From CAYOBW01 sp964402115 (lineage in GTDB: Bacteria > Verrucomicrobiota > Kiritimatiellia > UBA8416 > CAYOBW01): 10,023 nt of DNA. Location: NCBI GenBank assembly GCA_964402115.1, contig CAYOBW010000273.1, positions 1 to 10,023 on the forward strand. Direction: 5' to 3'. Below the pieces are notes generated by a model, which did no database searches, was not told the DNA's origin, and saw only the letters and a program-made list of their open reading frames with translations. A program made the position numbers and the translations under genes. This document shows positions 1 through 6,317 of the stretch, one piece after another. Within the stretch, counting starts at the first letter, position 1, and each line of letters opens with the position of its first letter.

Positions 1-908
1 GCCGCTGAGCCGCCCTGACGGGCCGAGCCTGGCGGGCCGGCGCCGCTGCGCGGCAGCAGCGCGCCCTGGCCGCCGCAGGCGTGCGCCGCGAGCGCCGCGC
101 AACCGGCCGCGAGATCGAGGTCGGCGTTGACGCGCGCCGTCACGTCGTCGAAGCGCGCGCCGGCCGCGCCATCCGCCCACAGGCCGAACCGTGTGCCTGG
201 CGCGTTCGTGGCGGCGGTGGCGGCCTGGAGCGCGACGGGCGGCAGCGGCACGTCGAAGACCCGGCAGCGGTCCAGCCACGCTTCGAGGCGGTCCGGGAAG
301 GCGCGCACGCGCAGGTTGACCCACTGGTTCGTCGTGAGCGGTGTGCCGGCGGCGGCGAACTCATGGCGGGATGCGGCCGGGCCCCGGCGTTGCCACAGCG
401 CGAGGCGGGCGGTGTGGCCGTCGGGCAGGCACGCAATGGTGAAGGCCGTGAAGTTCGACGCGTCGTGGATGTGCACCGCGAGGCCCTGCTCGCCGGGGCC
501 GGTGCGCACGGCCGCCTCAACGTCGCACATGGCCGCTAGCGGCTGAACCGCCGCGAGCAGCGCCTGCGTGCCGCGGCCGAGCACGTCGTAGTAGTTGGCG
601 CTGCGGGCGTTGTCGGGCAGGATGCCGCCGTTGTGCGTGTCGCCATGTTCGAGCACGGTGTCGGCCGCGGAGTGCAGTGCCCACGTGCCGGCCAGCGGGG
701 TCCACAGGGCCAGGGGATTGGTCGCGCCGGCGGGCGGCATGAAGTCGGCCTGAAAGACGATTCCGGCCGCGGGCCGCGGCGCGGCCGGTGCCGCGGCTGC
801 GGGCGCGGGCCGCGGGGCAGGCCCAAGCGGTAGCCGGCCCAGGCCGATCAGCAGGAGTGCCGTGGCCAGGCTCAACAGGGCGACATGACTGAATCTCGTC
901 GGAACCAT
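1..908 (-). CDS. Exported or membrane-anchored protein with ConA/laminin-G-like domain (C-terminus cut by window edge)
   Basis: The reverse strand reads open without a stop from an ATG at 906-908 to the window edge, giving 302 codons, so the end of the protein is missing. Residues 9-24 form one hydrophobic segment (uncleaved anchor or signal peptide; no lipobox cysteine). An Ala/Pro-rich linker follows at about 25-48. From about 50 to 260 there is a beta-rich domain: an early VFQADF strand, WTPLAGTWAL, a conserved-looking QWVNLRVRAF and LEAWLD pair, and a closing FGLWADG followed by ARFDDVTA. This order is typical of ConA-like/LamG or DUF1080-type jelly rolls, often found in secreted carbohydrate-related proteins of Planctomycetota. 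After residue 260 an Ala/Gly/Cys-containing stretch begins whose nature is lost at the edge. No enzyme active site is visible, so function is unknown. It is transcribed divergently from the sugar kinase gene. Confidence 0.75.
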   Translation of the reverse strand, partial: MVPTRFSHVALLSLATALLLIGLGRLPLGPAPRPAPAAAAPAAPRPAAGIVFQADFMPPAGATNPLALWTPLAGTWALHSAADTVLEHGDTHNGGILPDNARSANYYDVLGRGTQALLAAVQPLAAMCDVEAAVRTGPGEQGLAVHIHDASNFTAFTIACLPDGHTARLALWQRRGPAASRHEFAAAGTPLTTNQWVNLRVRAFPDRLEAWLDRCRVFDVPLPPVALQAATAATNAPGTRFGLWADGAAGARFDDVTARVNADLDLAAGCAALAAHACGGQGALLPRSGAGPPGSARQGGSA

Positions 909-999
909 ACGACTCCATTGCCAACACAAGGGGACGTCTGCTACTGTCCGCAGATGCAAACCGCGTAACAGTAGGACGCGCAACGACCGGAGGCAAGCG
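909..999. promoter_or_regulatory. Divergent intergenic region with operator-like inverted repeat
   Basis: This 91-base gap lies between two divergent genes and must hold the promoters of both. It contains a perfect 7-base inverted repeat, CTACTGT at 941-947 and ACAGTAG at 968-974, with a 20-base spacer. The arms can be lengthened by GTC (936-938) with GAC (975-977) if two bases bulge out. The repeat could be a regulator-binding site or an RNA hairpin in the leader of the kinase gene. I see no convincing -35/-10 pair. The kinase has a good GGAGG ribosome binding site at 989-993. Confidence 0.4.
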
Positions 1000-2007
1000 A
1001 TGATCATCCGAAAAAACGCTTATCCGCGGGTTGGGTTGATCGGCAACCCCTCCGACGGATATTGGGGTAAGACGATTTCGTTCTCTTTCACCAATTTCCA
1101 GGCCGAGGTGATCCTCTATGAGACGCCGGAGCTGGCGATCGTTCCGAACGAGCGCGACCAGTCCGTTTTTCCCGGCATTCATGCGCTGACGGCGGACGTG
1201 CGGCTGTTCGGGTACTACGGGGGCGTGCGGCTGTTGAAGGCGGCGATCAAGCGGTTCTGCGAGTACTGCGTGGCGCAGGGTATTGTGCTGCACGACCGCA
1301 ACTTCACCGTGCGTTACCAGTCCAACATTCCGCACCTCGTGGGGTTGGCCGGTTCGAGTGCGATCATTACCGCCTGCCTGCGCTGCCTGATGGCGTTCTA
1401 CGGGGTGACCATCCCGAAGCCCGTGCTCGCGAACCTGATCCTGGCCGTCGAAAAGGAGGAGTTGGGTATCTCGGCGGGACTGCAGGATCGTGTGGCCCAG
1501 GTGCACCAGGGTCTCGTATACATGGATTTCAACAAGGCGCTGATGGAGCGGCAGGGGTACGGCTTCTACGAACCGCTCGATCCCGCGCTGCTGCCGGCGC
1601 TTTACGTGGCCTACCGCACCGAGCTGGCGGAGGGGTCCGAGGTGTTCCACAACAACATCCGGTTCCGCTTCGAACGTGGCGATCCGGAGATTCTCGACGC
1701 GATCGCGTTCTGGATGGACCTGGTGGACCAGACGCGGGCGTTGCTGCTGGCGGGGCGTGGCGGCGAGATCGGGCCGCTGCTGAACGCGAACTTCGACCGG
1801 CGGGCGCAGATCTACCGGATCAGCAGCGGTAATCTGAACATGGTGCGCGCCGCACGCGAGGCTGGCGCGACGGCCAAGTTCACGGGATCGGGCGGGGCGA
1901 TCGTGGGCACGTACACGGATGAGGCGATGTACGCGAATCTCGTGCGGCGGCTGGAGCCGCTGGGGATCCGTGTATTGAAGCCGGCGCTTGCACCGGCGGC
2001 GGAGTGA
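1000..2007 (+). CDS. GHMP-family sugar kinase, glucuronokinase-like
   Basis: A 335-residue GHMP kinase that most resembles plant-type glucuronokinase, which phosphorylates D-glucuronate with ATP to glucuronate 1-phosphate for UDP-glucuronate synthesis. Visible motifs in order are VGLIGNPSDG (11-20, substrate side), GYYGGVRLL (71-79), NIPHLVGLAGSSAI (109-122, the GHMP ATP-binding loop), EKEELGISAGLQDRVAQ (151-167, with Asp163 as likely catalytic residue), GLVYMDF (171-177) and KFTGSGGA (293-300, GHMP motif 3). From memory, the spacing and wording of all these blocks match plant glucuronokinase closely. Length is typical for a single-domain GHMP kinase, and no pyrophosphorylase domain is fused. 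The ATG is preceded by GGAGG with 6 bases between. Cytoplasmic. The next gene follows 14 bases after the stop. The exact sugar (glucuronate, galacturonate or another acid or neutral sugar) is inferred from similarity, not proven; the GHMP assignment itself is secure. Confidence 0.9.
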   Translation: MIIRKNAYPRVGLIGNPSDGYWGKTISFSFTNFQAEVILYETPELAIVPNERDQSVFPGIHALTADVRLFGYYGGVRLLKAAIKRFCEYCVAQGIVLHDRNFTVRYQSNIPHLVGLAGSSAIITACLRCLMAFYGVTIPKPVLANLILAVEKEELGISAGLQDRVAQVHQGLVYMDFNKALMERQGYGFYEPLDPALLPALYVAYRTELAEGSEVFHNNIRFRFERGDPEILDAIAFWMDLVDQTRALLLAGRGGEIGPLLNANFDRRAQIYRISSGNLNMVRAAREAGATAKFTGSGGAIVGTYTDEAMYANLVRRLEPLGIRVLKPALAPAAE

Positions 2008-2009
2008 GC

Positions 2010-2019
2010 GGGGGAGGGG
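2010..2019 (+). promoter_or_regulatory. Ribosome binding site that decides the start of the propeller gene
   Basis: A purine run with a GGAGG core (2013-2017) lies 4 bases before ATG 2022. An in-frame GTG at 2004 would overlap the end of the kinase gene, but this purine run would then lie inside the coding region and encode Gly-Gly-Gly. The ATG is therefore the better start. Confidence 0.65.
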
Positions 2020-2021
2020 AC

Positions 2022-3890
2022 ATGCAGGGCACAACCGACGCGCAAACGGATGCGGTGCAGTGGCGGCGCGTGGCGCGGCGCACGGCCTGGGGCGTGGCCG
2101 TGGTGGCGGGCTGCTTCACGGTGGCCGTGGCCGCCCTGCTGCTGGCCAACTGGGTGCAGATGACGGTGCACGACCCGCTCGACAACCCCGCCCTCACGGC
2201 GCTGCGCGAGCGCGTGACGCAGACTCCCGCGGATGCGGTGCTGCGCGACGGCCTGCGCGTGCTCGACCTCCAGTCACGGCGCGCCTTCTTCCTGCAGCAG
2301 TCGCTGGCTGCGTCGGGCGCCTGGTTGCTGCTGGTCGGGGCGGTCGTCTTTGCCACAGGGTTGCGGGTGGGCTGTTACCTGGGGCGCCGTCCGCCTGAGC
2401 TGCAGGCCGGCACGCCGCCTGGCGACAGGCAGTGGCAGGAGCGGGCCGTGGCGCGGCGCGTGATCGCCGCCGGCGGCCTGCTCACGCTGCTCGCCGCGGG
2501 CGCCGGGTTGCTGGTCTGGCAGGGTGTGCTGCGGGGTTCGATCCTGTCGCGCGGTGGCGTCCCCGGCGCCCCTCAGCCCGCACCTGCCACCCCTGGCATT
2601 CCCGGCAAGTCTCCCGTGCGCCCGCAGCCCATTGCTGCCGCGGTTGCGGACAAGCCGGACGAACAGGCAGGCGCCTTGCCGGATCGGTCTTCCGCGTCCA
2701 TCCCTCCACCTGCTTCACCCACCCCGCCTTCCTCGGCAAACTGGCCGTTCTTCCGTGGTCCCGATGCGACTGGCGTGGCGGTTGCACGGCAGGCGCCGAC
2801 GAACTGGCACGGCGCCTCCGGTGCGGGCATCCTCTGGAAGAGCAAGCCGCCAAAGCCCGGCTTCAGCTCGCCCATCGTCTGGCAGCGGCGCGTGTTCGTG
2901 ACCGGCGCCGACGCGCAGTCGCGCGACCTGTACGCGTTCGATGCGGACACGGGCGCCTTGCAGTGGACCGTGTCCGTCACCGCGGCGGATTCGCCTGGCG
3001 CCAAACTTCCGGAGGTCAGCGAGGACACCGGCTTCGCTGCGCCGACGGCCGCCGCCGACGGCGGCCACGTGGCGGCGATCTTCGCCACGGGCGAGCTGGT
3101 CTGCGCCGACCACGCCGGGAAGCGCCTGTGGGTGCGCAACCTCGGGCAGCCGGAGAATCACTACGGGCACGCCTCGTCCCTGGTGCTGCACGAGGGGCTC
3201 GTGCTTGTGCAGTTCGACCAGCGCGAGCATGCGCGGCTGCTCGCCGTGCAGGCGGTGGACGGCAAGACGCGCTGGGAAGTCAAACGGCCGGTGGATGTGT
3301 CCTGGGCTTCGCCCGCGCTGTTGCGCACACCCCAGCGGGTGGAACTGGTGCTCTCCGCCAAGCCGTTTATCATCGGCTATGACCCCGCGGCGGGCACGGA
3401 GCTGTGGCGCGTGCCCGGCATGGACGGCGAGGTCGGTCCGTCCCCGGGCTATGCCGACGGCCTGATCGTGGCGGCGAACGACAACGCGGTGCTGCTGGCG
3501 ATCGATGCCCAGACACACGCGGTGCGCTGGAAGAGCGAGGACGATTTACCCGACACCGCGAGCCCGCTGGTTGCCGGCCGCTTCGTCTTCACCATCTCGA
3601 GCGGCTGCGTGCTGACCTGCTACGCCGCGGACTCCGGCAAGGTGCTGTGGAAACAGGAGTTCGATGAGCCGGCACTGGCCTCGCCCGTGCTGGTCGGCGA
3701 TCTCGTCTACATGCTCGACCGCAAGGGCGTCATGCGCATCTTCAAGAACGCTGACCAGTACGTGGCCGTGGCCGCGCCGGAGCTGGGCGAGCCCGCGGTC
3801 TGCACACCGGCCATCGTGGACGGCCGTCTGTACCTGCGCGGACTGACACAACTCTACGCGGTGGGTGCGGCGGCGGGCGCGCCACGCTGA
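2022..3890 (+). CDS. Membrane-anchored PQQ-like beta-propeller protein
   Basis: A 622-residue protein in two parts. The N-terminal third has three hydrophobic segments at about 21-44, 93-118 and 147-170; the loop between the first two carries charged, helix-like sequence (DNPALTALRERV onward). A Pro/Ala/Ser-rich linker runs from about 178 to 238. From NWPFFRGPDATGV (240-252) onward is a PQQ-like (BamB-type) propeller with repeated units of the pattern AxDadTGxxxW: GALQW, GKRLW, GKTRW, GTELW, HAVRW and GKVLW, giving about seven or eight blades. The WPxFRGPxxxGV opening is common in Planctomycetota propellers. There is no CxxCH heme motif and no clear alcohol-dehydrogenase active site, so a binding or scaffold role outside the cytoplasm is more likely than an enzyme. 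It sits between the sugar kinase and the HydCB fusion on the same strand; a redox link with HydCB is possible but not shown. Confidence 0.85.
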   Translation: MQGTTDAQTDAVQWRRVARRTAWGVAVVAGCFTVAVAALLLANWVQMTVHDPLDNPALTALRERVTQTPADAVLRDGLRVLDLQSRRAFFLQQSLAASGAWLLLVGAVVFATGLRVGCYLGRRPPELQAGTPPGDRQWQERAVARRVIAAGGLLTLLAAGAGLLVWQGVLRGSILSRGGVPGAPQPAPATPGIPGKSPVRPQPIAAAVADKPDEQAGALPDRSSASIPPPASPTPPSSANWPFFRGPDATGVAVARQAPTNWHGASGAGILWKSKPPKPGFSSPIVWQRRVFVTGADAQSRDLYAFDADTGALQWTVSVTAADSPGAKLPEVSEDTGFAAPTAAADGGHVAAIFATGELVCADHAGKRLWVRNLGQPENHYGHASSLVLHEGLVLVQFDQREHARLLAVQAVDGKTRWEVKRPVDVSWASPALLRTPQRVELVLSAKPFIIGYDPAAGTELWRVPGMDGEVGPSPGYADGLIVAANDNAVLLAIDAQTHAVRWKSEDDLPDTASPLVAGRFVFTISSGCVLTCYAADSGKVLWKQEFDEPALASPVLVGDLVYMLDRKGVMRIFKNADQYVAVAAPELGEPAVCTPAIVDGRLYLRGLTQLYAVGAAAGAPR

Positions 3891-3891
3891 C

Positions 3892-3940
3892 CACTTAGCA
3901 CTTAGCACTGAACACTGAACACTGAACACTGAACTCTGAC
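3892..3940. repeat. Tandem heptanucleotide repeat between propeller and hydCB genes
   Basis: Seven consecutive 7-base units: CACTTAG twice (3892-3905), CACTGAA four times (3906-3933), then a degenerate CTCTGAC (3934-3940). The array starts one base after the propeller stop codon and ends one base before the hydCB GTG start, so it makes up essentially the whole gap. It is visibly poorer in G+C than its surroundings. Two unit variants in blocks suggest growth by slippage. Heptanucleotide tandem repeats are known as dispersed elements in some bacteria, for example the STRR sequences of filamentous cyanobacteria; whether this one is dispersed in this genome cannot be seen here. Confidence 0.9.
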
Positions 3941-3941
3941 A

Positions 3942-6317
3942 GTGGCTGACGAAGTCAACATCAAGGACGTGGATGCGATCGTCGACGCCGTGGGCACGGC
4001 GCCGGAGGCCGTAATTCCCATTCTCCAGGCCCTGCAGGCGCGCTACCATTACCTGCCTGCCGTCGCGCTGAAGCGCGTCTGCGCCCGCACGGCGATCACG
4101 CCCGCCGTGATCCAGGGCGTGGCGACGTTCTACGCCCAGTTCCGCCTGCGTCCCGCGGGCGAGCACACGATCCGTGTCTGTCACGGGACGGCGTGCCACG
4201 TCAAGGGCTCGGAGAACATCCAGGAGGCGCTGGTGCGCTACCTGCGTGTCCCGTGCGATTGCGATACGAGCCCCGACAATGCCTACACGATCGAGCGCGT
4301 GGCCTGCCTCGGGTGCTGCACGCTCGCGCCGGTCGTGCAGGTGGATCGGACCACGTTCGGCCACCTCACCGCCGACGGGATCGGCCCCATGCTGGCGGAC
4401 GCGGCAGCGCTCGCCGGCGACGTGGCCGGCGACGTGGATGCCGTGGCGGGCGACGCACCCGGCGCGGGGGCGGAAATCCGCGTCGGACTCGGCTCGTGCT
4501 GCATGGTCAAAGGCAGCGACAACCTCTTTCACGCCCTGCGCGCCGCGACGGACGGGCTTGGCCTGCGCGTGGCCGTGAAACGCGTGGGCTGCGTGGGCAT
4601 GTGTCACCAGACCCCGATCGTCGAGGTGCATGTGCCCGACCACGCCCCCGTGCTCTACGCGCGCGTCACGGCGGGCGATGCGGGCGATATTGTCCGCCGC
4701 CACTTCCGCCCCGTTGGCGCGCGCCGGCGCGCGGCGCGGTGGTTCGAGGGGCTGCTGGCGCACGGCATTGCGCCCGACGGCGGCGCCGCGGGCGTCGTGC
4801 TCGACCCGCGGTCGCCGCCCGCCGCCGCCTTCCTGGGGCGGCAGGTGCGCATCGCGACGGAGGGGTTTGGCGAACTCGATCCTCTCGACCTCGACGAGTA
4901 CCTGTCGTGCGAGGGGTTCGCCGGGCTCGAGCGGGCGCTGACGCTGGAACCCGGGGCAATCATCCGGGAGATCGAGCAGAGCGGGTTGCGCGGCCGGGGC
5001 GGGGCGGGCTTCCCGACGGGGCTGAAGTGGTCGCGCATGCGCGCCGCGCCCGCGCCCGACGGGCAGAAGGTGGTCGTCGTCAATGGTGACGAGGGCGACC
5101 CCGGCGCCTTCATGGACCGCATGCTGATGGAGTCGTTTCCCTACCGCGTCATCGAGGGCGTGCTCATCGCCGCGCGGGCCGTGGGCGCGAGCGAGGGCGT
5201 GATCTATGTGCGGGCCGAGTACCCGCGGGCCGTCAGCCGCTTGCGCACCGCCATCGAGCGGCTCGAGGCGCGCGGCTACCTGGGCGCGCGCGTGGCCGGC
5301 CGCGATTTCGCGTTCCGGCTGCGGCTGTTCGAGGGCGCCGGCGCGTTCGTGTGCGGCGAGGAGACGGCGCTGATCGAGTCCATCGAGGGCCGGCGCGGCG
5401 TCCCGCGCTTCAAGCCGCCGTATCCCGCGGAGCGCGGCCTGCACGGGCGGCCGACGCTGATCAACAATGTCGAGACGTTTACGCTCGTGCCGTGGATCCT
5501 GCGCCGCGGGGCCGCGGCGTTCAGCGCGCTCGGGACCGCGGACAGCAAGGGCACGAAGGTCTTCGCGCTGGCGGGCGAGGTGGTGCGCACGGGGCTGATC
5601 GAAGTGCCCATGGGCATCACGTTGCGCGAGATTGTCGAGGAGGTTGGCGGCGGGTGTCCGGGCGGCCGCCCGTTCAAGGCCGTCCAGATCGGCGGGCCCT
5701 CCGGGGGCTGCATTCCCGCCGCGCTGGCGGACCTGCCCGTGGATTTCCAGGCGCTGACGGAGGCGGGGGCGATCATGGGGTCGGGCGGGCTGATCGTGCT
5801 CGACGCCGACGACTGCATGGTGGACGTGGCGCGGTACTTTATGTCGTTCCTGCAAACCGAGTCGTGCGGCACCTGCACGTTCTGCCGCGTTGGCACCAAG
5901 CGCATGCTGGAGATCCTCGACCGGCTCTGCGCGGGCCGCGGCAAGCTGGAGGACCTCGACCGCCTCGAGGAAGTGGGGCAGTGGGTGCGCCAGGGCAGCC
6001 TGTGCGGGCTGGGCCGCACCGCCCCCAACCCCGTGCTCTCCACGCTGCGCCATTTCCGCGCCGAGTACGAGGCACACGTCCAGGGCCGCTGCCCGGCGGG
6101 TAAGTGCAAGGCGCTGATCGCCTACGAAATCAACGAGCGCTGCATCGGCTGCACCCGCTGCGCCCAGCGCTGCCCCGTGAACGCGATCGCCGGGCGGCCC
6201 TTCGAGCGCCACGTCATCGACAACGCGCTGTGCACCCGGTGCGACACCTGCCGGCAGGCCTGTCCCACCGGCGCCGTGCGCATCGTCAGCCGGGGGCGCC
6301 CCCCCGCGGCGCCATGA
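3942..6317 (+). CDS. hydB: HydC-HydB fusion: NADH-oxidising iron-sulfur flavoprotein (NuoE + NuoF type)
   Basis: A 791-residue fusion of two subunits that are normally separate in NADH-dependent and electron-bifurcating [FeFe]-hydrogenases, related to complex I NuoE and NuoF. Residues 1-155 are NuoE/HydC-like, with [2Fe-2S] ligands C80, C85, C122 and C126. Residues 178-256 are a second thioredoxin-like [2Fe-2S] domain (C186/C187, C217, C221), as at the HydB N-terminus. Residues 295-630 are the NuoF core: GLRGRGGAGFPTGLKW (348-363) and NGDEGDPGAFMDR (381-393) for FMN/NADH, CGEETALIESIEG (471-483), and an SLBB region near 545-600. An N3-type [4Fe-4S] cluster is bound by C642, C645, C648 and C688. 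H712, C717 and C722 form the HxxxxCPAGxC motif of HydB proteins, a proposed metal site. Two ferredoxin [4Fe-4S] motifs follow (C734/737/740/744 and C764/767/770/774). All cofactor sites look intact. The start is GTG after a tandem repeat with no Shine-Dalgarno. No HydA lies nearby; partners could instead be a formate dehydrogenase or another oxidoreductase. Confidence 0.93.
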   Translation: MADEVNIKDVDAIVDAVGTAPEAVIPILQALQARYHYLPAVALKRVCARTAITPAVIQGVATFYAQFRLRPAGEHTIRVCHGTACHVKGSENIQEALVRYLRVPCDCDTSPDNAYTIERVACLGCCTLAPVVQVDRTTFGHLTADGIGPMLADAAALAGDVAGDVDAVAGDAPGAGAEIRVGLGSCCMVKGSDNLFHALRAATDGLGLRVAVKRVGCVGMCHQTPIVEVHVPDHAPVLYARVTAGDAGDIVRRHFRPVGARRRAARWFEGLLAHGIAPDGGAAGVVLDPRSPPAAAFLGRQVRIATEGFGELDPLDLDEYLSCEGFAGLERALTLEPGAIIREIEQSGLRGRGGAGFPTGLKWSRMRAAPAPDGQKVVVVNGDEGDPGAFMDRMLMESFPYRVIEGVLIAARAVGASEGVIYVRAEYPRAVSRLRTAIERLEARGYLGARVAGRDFAFRLRLFEGAGAFVCGEETALIESIEGRRGVPRFKPPYPAERGLHGRPTLINNVETFTLVPWILRRGAAAFSALGTADSKGTKVFALAGEVVRTGLIEVPMGITLREIVEEVGGGCPGGRPFKAVQIGGPSGGCIPAALADLPVDFQALTEAGAIMGSGGLIVLDADDCMVDVARYFMSFLQTESCGTCTFCRVGTKRMLEILDRLCAGRGKLEDLDRLEEVGQWVRQGSLCGLGRTAPNPVLSTLRHFRAEYEAHVQGRCPAGKCKALIAYEINERCIGCTRCAQRCPVNAIAGRPFERHVIDNALCTRCDTCRQACPTGAVRIVSRGRPPAAP

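Noticed and set aside
941..974. LexA-type SOS box, suggested by TACTGT and ACAGTA
   Set aside because: The half-sites resemble the E. coli SOS box, but the 20-base spacer between the 7-base arms is too long; the true box is continuous with CTG and CAG ten bases apart.
2004..2021. GTG start at 2004 for the propeller gene
   Set aside because: It would put the GGAGG ribosome binding site inside the coding region; ATG 2022 has that site at usable distance.
517..2034. Antisense reading frame (505 codons) opposite the GHMP kinase, running into the ConA-like gene in another frame
   Set aside because: It conflicts with two supported genes and its protein shows no family features.
3892..3940. CRISPR array
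   Set aside because: Units are 7 bases long and directly adjacent, with no spacers.
4413..4436. Two exact 12-base units (GCCGGCGACGTG) inside hydCB
   Set aside because: They encode an AGDV-AGDV linker between the two thioredoxin-like domains; a local duplication in a flexible linker, not a separate element.
3546..6212. Very long antisense reading frame (888 codons) opposite the propeller end and hydCB
   Set aside because: Its translation is Arg/Ala/His-rich low-complexity protein with no recognisable motif, and it lies opposite a gene with every cofactor motif intact. Long antisense frames are expected at this GC content.
6104..6313. N-terminal extension of the radical SAM protein inside hydCB
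   Set aside because: The extra 70 residues are an Arg/Pro-rich shadow of the HydB ferredoxin domain; the YgiQ N-terminus starts naturally after ATG 6314.
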